64,000 bases of DNA. Origin: Argopecten irradians (Eukaryota; Mollusca; Bivalvia; Pectinida; Pectinidae). The stretch is from positions 58,417,997-58,481,996 of the forward strand of contig NC_091135.1 in the NCBI RefSeq assembly GCF_041381155.1, in the 5' to 3' direction. The position numbers were made by a program, and so were the translations under genes. Below are positions 35,949 to 47,127 of this stretch, piece after piece (within the stretch, counting starts at the first letter, position 1; each line of letters starts with the position of its first letter). The notes under the pieces are model-generated. The model did not search any database. It worked only from the letters and a program-made list of their open reading frames with translations, and was not told the origin of the DNA.

Positions 35949-38056
35949 CTGGTTGGCCGAATATTTTCTTCATATCTATAGAAAAAACAAATCCGATAAT
36001 GGAGCGATAACCTACGTTATCGTGACTCACAATATTAACGTTGTGTATTGATTTGGAAACAAATATCTCTTTGAAATCAATGAAATCATACATTTCATTT
36101 AAACATATTTTATTTTATCAAGTACAAATTTGAAGTAGCCTGAAAGATTAATTATTAGCATTGATGACACTTTTTTGTTTAATTTCATCTTCACCGGGTT
36201 ATAAAATAATAGCCCAGTAAAAATACGAAAAATAGAGGCCAACCTCCAAATAATTGCAACAGAATTTGTTTTCTGCTTTTTGGAGTATTTTAGAATTTTA
36301 CCATGAAAAAAGTCGCCAAAAATCATATGTTCGGAAGATCGTTTTTTCAACACCCGAAAAATAAGAAAATATAAAGAAATCACACTTTTGACCACTTTTA
36401 AAGTACAATATCTGCTATTTTTGTAATACTTGAAATATGAAATCGGGTATATAGTAAGACAAACTTTAGGTTAGTACAAATACAATAATTTCTGTCAATC
36501 CAAGAAATAAAGATGGATATAAAACGGCTCAAAACCTTTTGAATTTAGCTAGTATTACCGTTTTTGTTATTTTTAGATGCAAACACTTATAAAATCTTAC
36601 CCTGAACAATACCAGTTTATGTTTTATGTCTTAAAGAATTACTTCATCTTTTATATAAATGCATGATCGATGATACATAAGCTAGAAAAAAAAACTAAAT
36701 ATTAAAATTTAATAAATAATAAATATATAAAATATATAATATATATTTATATAATAAATTTATAATATTATAAAATTAAATTGAACTTTTATTTTATCCC
36801 TTTATCTCATTGAAAATTATGTAACTCCCATCCGGTTCCATTATGGAAAAATGAAAAACTGACCTATTCAAATATTTGATCAAAAAGAAACTTCAATCTC
36901 ACTTTATAAAAACGTTCCATTATGGTGGTAATAACTGCCAAAGGATTTTGCAATCTGATTAGTCACAAAATAGATATTCACATTTTTGATATTCCAACTT
37001 AAGGACTTAGCCAATTAGAGAAGTTTAGTCAAATTAGCACTAAATGAGGATTTGATCAACCTCACTTCTTTTATATATGGGGATATCTTGATATAGTTGT
37101 CTCTTTTAGGTGAATCTGAATTAATAACTATCTAAACACTTGAGACGGTACTTACTGAATAATTCTTGAATAAAAAAGTATTATTCAATTTGGACTTCAA
37201 AATATCCTTGGAAAAGGCCAAAAGACCAACTTTGAGCAACCATGTTATCTCAGGTAGTGGAAATAAAATGTTTTACTTTTAAAGCCTTTAATATACAAGT
37301 TTTATTTAAAAAGATTCCACCAAAATGAGTATCAATGGTATTGTTGATGATAACATTTTTTTATCTTAATAATCCTACAAAAGCATATTTGACTGTTACA
37401 AGGACATAATTATGCAATTTTCATGTTGTCATACTTTTTCACTCTGTTGATTTCAAATAACGTTTTTGGCATTCTGTGCTGTTCTTATAACGTTCTTGCG
37501 ATACAGTAATTTTCTAGTATCTCATGATAACCATGTAAGTTTATATTTGGCTTCAAAATTGGCAAATTATGCAAATATTCCTATTTTTCTAATTTTTTGG
37601 GGGTCAAGAAAAACACCTTCCAAAATTTTTATTTGTGGCGACTTTTTTTCTTGTATAAAACACAGTCAGATCTTTATGAAAAACAAAGAAAAAATTCTGT
37701 TGCAATTATTTTGGTGTAACAACCTTTCTTTACTGGACTATAATGTTTGCAAACTTTTATCAGAATCTGAAACATTTTTTTTCATTGTCTGATGAAATAA
37801 AAAAAAAACCCAACATCAATGCTTAACTAAATACCTAATTAAATTTAATCTTTAGAAATCGAAACATTGCTTTACGATTATTATAATTAATGATAATAAA
37901 AAAAAACCTTTCAAACTGGTTGTATTGAATTTCAAAATTCAAATGGTAAGTGGATCTTGATATAAACATATCAGTAAATATGATAAATGTGCCTTACCAG
38001 ATCAATTGTCAATTAATAGTCAAAAAGCTCGGGATATTCTTCTAGTGGCTCTAATA
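35925..38056. repeat. Dispersed repeat, copy A, carrying a nested transposon
   Basis: The outer sequence (35,925-36,210 and 37,740-38,056) matches 39,353-39,840 plus 41,723-41,855. The inner 36,211-37,739 is absent from the second copy. The last part (about 37,942-38,056, with AAATGGTAAGTGGATCTTG) also recurs at the start of duplicated copies 2 and 3. Confidence 0.8.
36211..37739. mobile_element. 1.5-kb TIR transposon with ATAAT target duplication
   Basis: Flanked by ATAAT on both sides (36,206-36,210 and 37,740-37,744). The paralogous repeat at about 39,640 has a single copy of the site and no insert. The ends are inverted: AGCCCAGTAAA at the left and the complement of AGTCCAGTAAA at the right. 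Imperfect inverted arms continue inward for about 180-200 bp, including GTCGCCA/TGGCGAC and the ATTGCAACAGAATT/AATTCTGTTGCAAT pair. No transposase frame is visible in the AT-rich interior, so it is non-autonomous or decayed. I do not recognise the family. Confidence 0.82.
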
Positions 38057-39352
38057 TAACGGCAACCACATGGACGGAACACGTGGACGGTGGTGCAGTC
38101 AAAACAAGAAAATGTGTTTCTAACATTGTAACATCTTTTAAACACAAGTATCTCATAGTAAACACATATACTCACATACAACACATATATATATGATATA
38201 CATACATTTAGAAGTCCGCAGCACCCTAAAAGTATCTAAGACACCGCAAAACTCGACACGTACGCACGCCATCCTTCCAACGAGCAGGTAAAAAGTAATT
38301 TTCGTAGGATATCTCAAATATATTCCGGAACATTTTATATATATATATTTACCCTGACAGGAAATACATATAAATATTGTAATAATTATTCTGATTGCAG
38401 TAAGGAAAATATAAACAAATAAACGAACAGAAAGAAAGTGAAATAGCGTGAAAGAGATATTTTGATTGATTGAAAAAAAGAATGAAAGGAGAATGATATG
38501 TGAAAAGCCATCCTGCGAGAGGACAAGATTTGTAGAAAAATTGTCTTCTTTTTTAAAATAAAATATATTGTTAAAAAAAGCATTTAATGAATAAAAACTG
38601 ATAAAATATATGATAGAATAATAAATTCATAAATACTGGATAGATTAGTAATCTGTAAATAGGAAAACAGCTTTTCGATAATCATATTTTGCAAACAATT
38701 TTATAATGTGTAGAAAGTTACCATACATTTGATTGTAGTTCCACGATACTGGTTTTAAGTAATTCAGTAACTCCAATTCTCCTGCGTTGTATGTATTCAG
38801 AAAAAAACCCCACTAATATTAATACAACTTATTTGGAGTTAAAACATGGCTATGATGTCATCTTTTGTTGTCCCCAGTTCTTTATTTAGGCTATTGTTCA
38901 AGTATTTGTTCTGTCTGTAGATTTTGGAGGTAAAGACAATGAACAATGAATTGCAAAATATTTTGTATTGTGTTGCAATATATCATTATTTATTAGTGTT
39001 GCTATGCATAGATATATATATGTTTCTTAAGGTCTCCAACGTGAACCCAATGTGCTTTGTGGATAGACACGAGCCAGAATGACTGGAACTTAACAACGGC
39101 TTCCGTATTTATACCCGCTAAAAAGACATTACTTGATTGGATAAAGAAATTATGCCAATAGCATACACTAAGAGTTTTTTTATTGAATATGCTGTAATAA
39201 ATCTGTTGTTACCTTAACATATAATTGTTTTTACACTGCTATCCATTAGCCTGAAAACATTTAGTTGAGTAATTGATTAAAGTGCCAATTAGATTTGGTA
39301 TTATATCGCATCTTTAATAAACGTTAGAAAGAATAAAAAAAGTAGAAGAAGT
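38057..39352. other. AT-rich stretch, nothing recognised
   Basis: No supported gene or RNA. Short AT microsatellite-like runs occur near 38,180 and 38,335. Confidence 0.5.
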
Positions 39353-39840
39353 TAAGAAATGTTCGTGAAACTGGGTTCTGGTTGGCCGATTTTTTTTCTT
39401 CATATCTATAGAAAGAAAAACAAATCTATGAATGGAGCGATAACCTACGTTATCGTGACTCACAATATTGACGTTGTGTATTGATTTGGAAACAAATATC
39501 GCTTTGAAAATCAATGAAATCATACATTTTATTTAAAAATATTTTATTTTATCAAGTACAAATTTGAAGTAGCCTGAAAAATTAATTATTAGCATTGATG
39601 ACACTTTTTTTTTTAATTTCACCTTCGCCGGGTTATAGAATAATGTTTGCAAACTTTTATTAGAATCTGTTTAACATTTTGTTTTCATTGTCTGATGACA
39701 TTTAAAAAAAACCATCAATGCTTAACTAAATACCTAATTGAATTTATTTTTTAAAAATCGAAACATTGCTTTTCGATTATTATAATTAATAATAATAAAA
39801 ATACACTTTCAAACTGGTTATATTAAATTTCAAAATTCAA
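39353..39840. repeat. Dispersed repeat, copy B (empty site)
   Basis: Matches copy A at 35,925-36,210 joined directly to 37,745-37,935, so it represents the state before the 1.5-kb transposon inserted. It is cut at 39,840 by a LINE 3' end. Its continuation appears to resume at about 41,723, after the LINE and the foldback. Confidence 0.82.
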
Positions 39841-40962
39841 ATACATAGATACATAGATTTATTCTGACACGTACATGTAAACATGTTCAGGATTTTTTAT
39901 AATCCTATTATAGTCAGCTCCGCAATACTCCCATGATTGAACTTGCTTTGTTGACCTTTTCACATATATGTTTGTCAAAGGTAAATTTATCATCTATGGT
40001 GACACCAATATCCTTCTCCGAATCAACAAATTTGAAAAATTGGGCAATTTCCTTCGGTCTGTATCCATATTTAGTTGTATTTGAATATCCCAATCGCATC
40101 ATTTTACATTTGTCCGGGTGGAAGCAAAGTTTCCAAATATCTTACCATTGGCTTAATGAATATATATCATGTTGTAATATCTTACAATCCTCTTTTTTTT
40201 TATTTATCTAAAAGCTTTCGTATTATCCGCATATAGATAGGTGTCTGTCCCGGTACTTGTTACATCGGGCATATCATTTATATAGAGAACAAAGAGAAGT
40301 GGTCCAAACACAGATCCTTGTGGTATCCCGCTTAAAACTGGATTCCGCTATGACGTTTTGCCATTCACTACAACTCTTTGTTTTCTTCCAAACAGAAAGG
40401 CTTGATCCAGGTGACCACCGATGCCATATTTTGCTAGTTTGTGTACTAGTCGGCCATGAGGTACTTTATCGAAAGCCTTCATAGAGTCACAGCATATAAT
40501 ATCCACGCATGCTCCTATATGACATTGATAAGTTGAATAAGCGTGGATCTGCTGTCTATAAAACCAAACTGAGCGTTACTAAATAGCTTATTTCTTTTTA
40601 TGTGTCTCATTATTTTATCCCTTATTATTGATTCTAATATTTTACAAACAACACTGGTCAGGCTTACTGGTCTTTAGTTTGAAGCCTCCTTCCGATCTCC
40701 TTTCTTAAATATTGCCGTTATATTAGCACATTTCCAGTCCGCAGGTAATTCCCCAGTGTCGATTGATGTTTGAAATATTAATGGTAGAGGATGGCATATA
40801 ATATCGCGTGTCTCTTTAAGAACTCTAGGATGGATCATATCCGGTCCAGGTGATTTTGAAATTTTCAACTTCATTAGCTTCTTCATTGAGTAATCGGATC
40901 CACATCAATCTGTTCAATATCAGGTAGTGATTTATACGGCGGCACAGATGTGACACGAATTT
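39841..40962 (-). mobile_element. LINE 3' part (CR1/L2-type reverse transcriptase), dead
   Basis: Minus-strand non-LTR fragment. In order, it shows a pre-RT segment with SLPDIEQIDVDPI (about 40,880-40,930), SKSPGPDMIHPRVLKETRD and TGELPADWKCANITAIFKKG (40,674-40,886), [20 protein letters not shown] (about 40,255-40,330), a catalytic box reading YADN instead of YADD (40,222-40,233), and the C-terminal DIGVTIDDKFTFDKHI (39,914-40,102). The 3' end is AATAAA followed by TCTATGTATCTATGTAT. Stops and frame changes lie between these segments, so the copy is inactive. The YADN change alone would be expected to cripple catalysis. The reading frame seems to run into the left arm of the foldback that follows. 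Confidence 0.87.
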
Positions 40963-41634
40963 GTTTTAGTGTAGGACAAAAAAAAAGATTTTATGTTGGG
41001 TGATTTTTTTTTCTTTTGCGTGCTCACGTAAAACTTATAACGTGAGCACGTAAAACGTTTACGTGCTCACGTAAAACAGTTTATGTAAGACAAGAAATAT
41101 TTTTTTTTATGTATGGTGAAAAATATTTTTTTATGCTGGACGAAAAATGTTTTTTTTTTATGCAAGACAAAAAATTTTTTTTTATGTATGGTGAAATTTT
41201 TTTTTTTATGTAGGACGAAAAATGTTTTTTTTTTATGTAAGACAAATTTTTTTTTATGTAAGGTGAAATATATATATACGGTGGCTGGGAGCGGACATGA
41301 AATAAAAAAAAATTATTGCGTGCAAACGTGAGCATACGGCGGTATTACGTGAGCACGTAGTAAGTTTTACGTGAGCACGTAAAAGAAAAAAAATATATTT
41401 CACCTTACATAAAAATATATTTTTTGTCTTACATTAAAAAAACATTTTTCGTCCTACATACAAAAATATTTTTCACCATACATTAAAAAATATTTCTTGT
41501 CTTACGCAAACTGTTTTACGTGAGCACGTAAACGTTTTACGTGCTCACGTAATAAGTTTTACGTGAGCACGTAAAAGAAAAAAATGTTTTGTCCTACATT
41601 AAAAAATATATTTTTCGTGTCACTTCTGTGCCGC
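40937..41634. repeat. Large foldback with repeated ACGTGAGCACGT motifs
   Basis: The outermost arms read CGGCACAGATGTGACACGAA (from 40,940) and its near-complement (41,613-41,634). Inside lie T-rich direct repeats of about 30 bp (TTTTATGTAAGACAAAAAA, ATGTATGGTGAAAAAT and ATGTAGGACGAAAAAT types), which appear as A-rich complements in the right arm. The core ACGTGAGCACGT or its complement occurs about eight times (near 41,030-41,075, 41,348-41,382 and 41,518-41,575). The centre is near 41,285. It interrupts the dispersed repeat between 39,840 and about 41,723 together with the LINE. Confidence 0.82.
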
Positions 41635-42289
41635 AGTAGTACGTTTACGAGACAGTTCTTGAAAATTTGCCTTTTCATATAGATATCGCGTTTTCATATT
41701 ATTTTTAAAAAATCATACAAATTTTACAAATGGTAAGTGGATCTTGATATGAACATATTAGTAAATATGATATGATAAATGTGCCTTTCCCACATCAAGA
41801 AAATTGTCAATTAATAGTAAAAAAGCTCGGGATATTCTTCTTGTGGCTCTAATCTATCCATATCAATGTATTAGCATTCTAATGAGCTACAGCAGGGATT
41901 ACTGGATTTTGTGGCATTAGAAGCTCGCTTTAGAATAATGATGGAGAGTTCGTTTACATGTTTTAAGATCTGCAAGCTAGTTTGCACGAAACATATACTT
42001 ATTTTCGCAAAAGATCTATTTGATACAAAAAAACTAAGTTTGTGGTCAAGAATACATTTTTTTCTTACCAAATCACAGGAATCTCTTTTGGCGTCTCCAA
42101 ATAAAAATTAAACATCCTGTGTGCGCATGCAGGGTAATTTTTTACTACAAAATCGACGGTTTTTTATGGATGAATAAGGAAGTAAAAGCCAATATTTTAT
42201 CACATGACACAAAGCAATTTTGACGAAATCGAATTTTGCCTTCAATATTAATTTTGTCTCTTGAAAGATAATTGTAAGAGACACCAGAC

Positions 42290-42535
42290 CTTGTGAGATA
42301 CCACATACATCACATACATACCACATACATAACACATACATACCACATATATCACTTACATACCACATACATAACACATACATATCACATACATACCATA
42401 TACATAACACATACATAACACATACATAACACATACATAACACATACATAACACCTATATCACATAATACCACATACATAACACCTATATCACATACATA
42501 CCACATACATAACACATACATAATACTTACATAAA
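42290..42535. repeat. CACATACATA-type microsatellite
   Basis: About 240 bp of imperfect CACATACATA repeats. Only a few units are present at the matching place in duplicated copy 2 (about 23,405-23,432), so the array expanded in copy 3. Confidence 0.9.
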
Positions 42536-44663
42536 CCTGATTAGTGTAAAACCTTCAACTACTTATTAATGACGAATTATATCAATCGCTTCTGCTGATA
42601 AATGGAAGGTATCACTAACAGTAACATATCAGTAAAATAATCGGGGGGAATGTCAGAGAAGAATAGCTAAATAATCGTTGTTGTATCAATCTAGAACATT
42701 CGTCACATAGTGACACTTTGATCGAAACAAAACCACACGAATAAAGGGCGTTTGAACGAAGACATACTGTGAATGATAAATCACCGAATGGAAACACCAC
42801 GGTAAAGATCTTTAGTAGTTACCCAGCGTATTTATTTCTAGTCAATGTATAACTAAAATATCTTTGTACAGCGTAGGACGTCGGAGCTCTCAAAGCTTCA
42901 TTTAAACCACAGTCACTGTTGTGTTTTATGGCGCCCAACTTTTTTTCTTTTGACAGATATTATATTTATTACTGTGTGCTGACTGAGATTTATCCAGTAA
43001 CTTATTTTTTATATCTGCATGTAAATGTTTCATAGAAAACACGTGTTACAGTTCTTGGTAATGATGGGGGTAATAGTTACCCAAAAGCTGTCAATCCTGT
43101 CAACTAGCTGCTCGTGGTAACATCAAAATGAACTTACATATGTATTTGTTATGAAATATAAACGAAAAAATATCAGCTCTTATTATACTTATTATAGTTT
43201 CAACACGAATACTTGACATGATTAAATCAATTTAAAACGATAAATGAGATCTCCGGGAAAAAAACGCAGAAAAAAAGAAAGAAATTCGATATAAAAATTA
43301 CATACATGGAAAAATTGTTGAAGTGTAAACATAGTTTTAGAGCTGTCATTCAAGGAAAACAAAACTCAAATGACATTTATTAACTGTTTCAATAAAAAGT
43401 GACACTTTTCCTCTTAACATGATCTGGTAAAATTCCATGTATGAAGGCATTGGTATTAAGATAACGTCTTACTTGTGTGATATATTGGTAAGAACACGCA
43501 CCTAGTTTGAAATCTGGTTCATCTTCTAAAGACATCAAACATGTGAATAAAACGATTCGAAGTTAGTGGAACTATATAACTGAGTAGTTTTGTGCACAAA
43601 TCTGATTCACTTTAAAATTATAACTTGCAAATTATGATTGTTATTCCTTCGGTTGTGTTTACTAGTTACCGGTTACCGTGGTCTTGATATTTATAACGCT
43701 ATTGTCGTGGAGGAATTTATATATAAATATCCTCCCTCCATCCATGTTACGCGATAATCTAACACGCGGAGTTATACTCCTGTAACATTTCACTACATTA
43801 TAATATTTGCATAATCTAAAATTTTCTGTTATTAGTAAAATAAACAGCTTGGATAGTTTACTATCTATCAGTAAGCAATAATCTAATCTGAACTACCCTG
43901 CAGATCTCGTTTAGCTTCTGAATATATGCGTCTGATTTTCCTTTTTCTTATTTCTTTTATTATCGTCTCCCTAAGCTTGATATATACAAATGTAGTTGAG
44001 TCAACTAGAGACCACTTTTAGTATATTTGAATAACAGAAATGTATTGTCTGTCAAGCTGTTATTGGTATGCTATGATACTCCAAATTCTACGCAGGTCTG
44101 GATTGTGAATATTTTTAATGTTGATATAAATAATTCCAGTGTTGCCCAAAGCTCTTTGGTTGGTCCTCGACACAAACGTACAGTAGCTTAGATGCGTATC
44201 CATGTACAAAGTTAACAAAGGAAAAAGCAATGTATAGTCCCAAATCATCGGAACAATCGTTTGGACCAAACAATGCTGTTTAAATCTTCTCTATTAGCAT
44301 GTCAGGGTTGCTAACTTAAAAAAAACAAGACATGTTTGGTAGGATAAAATTATGTTTATCAATAATATGTTGTACAAAACATGTAATAATATATTGTCTA
44401 GTAATTATATAGACACTATAGTCTGTTATAAAATATTCGTCTTTCTTTAGGAAATATAAAACAATTTCAACCCCGTAAAAAGCTTTACATGCCAAACCCA
44501 ATAAACGAAACCTCTTTCTCGTTTCCCAAACGACGCTCAACCGATCATAAAACATGTTATCATACTCTGAGTTGTAAATTTAAAGTCCTATAACGCAATA
44601 GTTCCAACATTCAGGCTAATGTTCTTGTCCAGTCGGACAGTTGGATACTTGGCCCATTGTTAG

Positions 44664-44751
44664 ATGTTGGCTGTTAACGACTACTTAGGTAAATGTTATT
44701 CTCGTGAACAAGCGCTGGTGACAATCTCAGTAGTCTTCGAGGATCAATTTG
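44664..44751 (+). other. Exon 1 of the intact gene with a 34-codon upstream ORF
   Basis: From the ATG at 44,664 to the donor (CAATTTG|GTAAGT, 44,751/44,752) there are 88 bases. Spliced to exon 2 at 45,831, the frame continues for 17 bases and stops at TGA 45,845-45,847, overlapping the main ATG (45,844) as ATGA. It is out of frame with the main protein, so exon 1 is 5' leader with an upstream ORF. The TATA-like motif of copy 1 is missing here. Confidence 0.6.
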
Positions 44752-45843
44752 GTAAGTTGTCGTCATCAAATTTCTCTTCAGCCAAATGTAAGGTGTTGGT
44801 ACAAAATAAGAAATATTACTATAACTCAATTCGTGTTGTTCCAAATTGGGCATTGTGGATACTATTTTCAAATATAATTAATCTACAGAAAGTGTATATC
44901 GAAAGTATTTTAGCCTAAATATTGCCTTAGTATATAAATACAGGCTAAGAGATAGCAGACTTTTACACGAACGAAAGTCACGTTTTAATCAATCAAATAT
45001 GGAGTTTATTTGAGGAAAAATCATATTTTCAAAAAGAAATTAGATAGCAGACTTTTACACGAACAAAAGTCACATTTTTTAATGGTTATTAATTAGGTTA
45101 TTTAAAGGAAAAACCCCTTATTTTCAAAAAGAAATTAGATAAGAGCAAGGGATAATTAATAAATCAAGTCAAACTCTATTGTTTTTCTCAGTTACTTTGA
45201 AAATTCATTTATTCAGAGTGATGATTCAATTAATTTTCTCCTTATGTACATTTATAACTATATTATGTAGTCGGTACAGCGACTCAAACTTTTGGAAACT
45301 AAATATTGATCAATAAATGTGAAAATGGCAAACTTTAGGAATGAGGTTTGTTTAAAACACAAACAATAAGTTCGCAGACGTTAGCAGTTATATATACTTA
45401 GACATATATTTGGTCTCTCAGACGTCCATTTATGTAAATCTATATCGTCGTCCATTTGTTTTAATACATCTGTCTGTCATTTGTTTGTCGAATAAATTCG
45501 GGTTACATTAACTATATATCTCGTGTGTCTTCTGTCTGTCTGTCCGTCTGTCGTCCGTTTGTAAAACAAGTCCAGCTATCAATCGCTCGCTTGTTTGTCG
45601 TTAATCAAATGTCTACATGCTAAATGATCCGTCTGTCAGTAGTCCGTTTTTAAGGTCCTTCAGTTTGTCTAACATTCACTTGTCTTGTCCTCGTATTGAT
45701 GTCTGACAATAATTGTAAATATATGTTTCTACTACAATCAAATAGATAACAGCGAAGATATTTTGAAAAAATGAGAATGAGGTCAATAATAGTTCTTAAA
45801 TTTATATTTATTGGATATTTTATATTTTAGGTTGTTTTCCGGT

Positions 45844-47034
45844 ATGACTTGGCCCGGTAAGATTGTGTACGTTCAGTTAGTCGTCCTGTTTGTACTCAGT
45901 ACCACTATATACGTGTACCTGTACTCTAGCATCACCATGCAGACGTTCGCTATCGGCGAGGTGATGAAAGGCACCATCAATGACATCATAAAATGGCGGA
46001 ATGAGATGGGGGACTGGGCTCAGAAAAGTACTAAATTCGTAATAAATACGTCATTTCCGGACAATATGCAAAACGTCGACAAACCTATATTGGAACGTTC
46101 GATATCAGAATTGTATAATAATAATGAGTCAGGAAAAAAGTTGCAAATTAATATTTTGCCGCAAAGGACTTTACAGAAAATTGGTGAACGTTCTAAATGT
46201 ATCGAATGCACACCAAAAGTGCTTCTAACACTATTTACCTCATGGCCGACAAAAGCAGAAAAGTATACTTGCCACAACAACACATTAAGGAACTGGGCAC
46301 AATTAAAACCTCATATCCAGCCGGTTTTGTTTACCCAAGAAACATTACTAGCAGAGGAAGCAACAGAGAAAGGCTGGGCTGTACTTCCGGTTCGAAAAGC
46401 CGGAAGAGGAGTACCAATTCTGAAATATATGTACAAGGATGCCATGGAACGATATAATTCAACGTTCTACGCTTTTTCTAACGGTGATATACTGTACAGT
46501 CAATCACTTATAGAAACATTACAAACCGTGCTTAAATCTTCTCAGATACCTAAAGGCAAACCAATGATGATAATCGGCAGAAGAACCAACGTACCAGATG
46601 TGACGTCAGCAGAAGCAGTTTCTGGCGACAAAGTTCAAAAGACGGCGAAAGTGCGAGGAAAAATATTCACCGTTTGGGCTGAGGATTATTTCATAACGTC
46701 AGCGAATTACCCGTGGAAGGATATACCGGAAGTTGTAATTGGTCGAAGGGCGTATGATAACTGGTTAGTATCGAACGCACGTAAACAGAAACATGTTACT
46801 ATAGACGCTACTGACACACTTGTGGCCCTCCACCAAACGACAAAGGCGGGGAATCAAGAGGGATTCAAGGCCGACAACCCTGAGTACAATCACAATCTAC
46901 TTCGGCGAATGTATCGTCATCTTCACTACGCCGCCGGTCTGACGTCATGCGCTGACTATTACACGCGTTACCGTGACAACAAAAGAATACAGATTTTAAA
47001 GAGAACGGCCCCAAAAGTATGCTCACCATTTTAA
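45844..47034 (+). CDS. Type II membrane protein, putative GT-A-type glycosyltransferase
   Basis: Single coding exon of 396 residues after an acceptor TATATTTTAG at 45,830. The ATG at 45,844 is chosen because it is the first Met in the exon and is followed at once by a signal anchor. Residues 1-6 would be cytosolic, 7-27 form one membrane helix (IVYVQLVVLFVLSTTIYVYL), and the rest would be luminal. Four N-glycosylation sequons occur (N68, N94, N145, N205). The segment LLTLFTSWPTK (127-137), the stretch around PVLFTQE, GWAVLPV (177-183) and SNGDILY (212-218, an acidic NGD where GT-A enzymes carry DxD) resemble nucleotide-sugar transferases of the Golgi. That is my inference from layout and motif; I do not recognise the family with certainty. 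AATAAA follows at 47,122-47,127. A dead copy lies at 16,327-17,481. Confidence 0.8.
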   Translation: MTWPGKIVYVQLVVLFVLSTTIYVYLYSSITMQTFAIGEVMKGTINDIIKWRNEMGDWAQKSTKFVINTSFPDNMQNVDKPILERSISELYNNNESGKKLQINILPQRTLQKIGERSKCIECTPKVLLTLFTSWPTKAEKYTCHNNTLRNWAQLKPHIQPVLFTQETLLAEEATEKGWAVLPVRKAGRGVPILKYMYKDAMERYNSTFYAFSNGDILYSQSLIETLQTVLKSSQIPKGKPMMIIGRRTNVPDVTSAEAVSGDKVQKTAKVRGKIFTVWAEDYFITSANYPWKDIPEVVIGRRAYDNWLVSNARKQKHVTIDATDTLVALHQTTKAGNQEGFKADNPEYNHNLLRRMYRHLHYAAGLTSCADYYTRYRDNKRIQILKRTAPKVCSPF

Positions 47035-47121
47035 AAGAGTTTTGATCATTTTTGCGTGTGCTGTTAATATATAATTTGCATGAGCAGCATCTGGAAAAAT
47101 AAATACCCTTGGTATAAATAG

Positions 47122-47127
47122 AATAAA
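47122..47127 (+). terminator. Poly(A) signal AATAAA of the type II membrane protein gene
   Basis: AATAAA 88 bases after the stop codon. The equivalent hexamer is kept in copy 1 at 17,604. Confidence 0.6.

Noticed and set aside
36211-37739. Reading copy B (39,353-39,840) as a deletion derivative of copy A
   Set aside because: The extra segment in copy A has inverted ends and ATAAT duplicated on both sides, so insertion into copy A explains the data better than deletion from copy B.
42108-42521. Minus-strand frame of 137 codons rich in Tyr, Val and Cys
   Set aside because: It is a translation of the CACATACATA microsatellite.
24865-44269. Minus-strand frames at 24,865-25,107 and 44,060-44,269 that look alike
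   Set aside because: Both lie in duplicated copies 2 and 3. Similarity follows from DNA duplication, differences are not biased to synonymous sites, and I recognise no domain.
45811-45843. Start of the type II membrane protein at an upstream in-frame TTG
   Set aside because: These codons lie across the intron acceptor (TATATTTTAG at 45,821-45,830), and the first ATG in the exon at 45,844 leads directly into the signal anchor.
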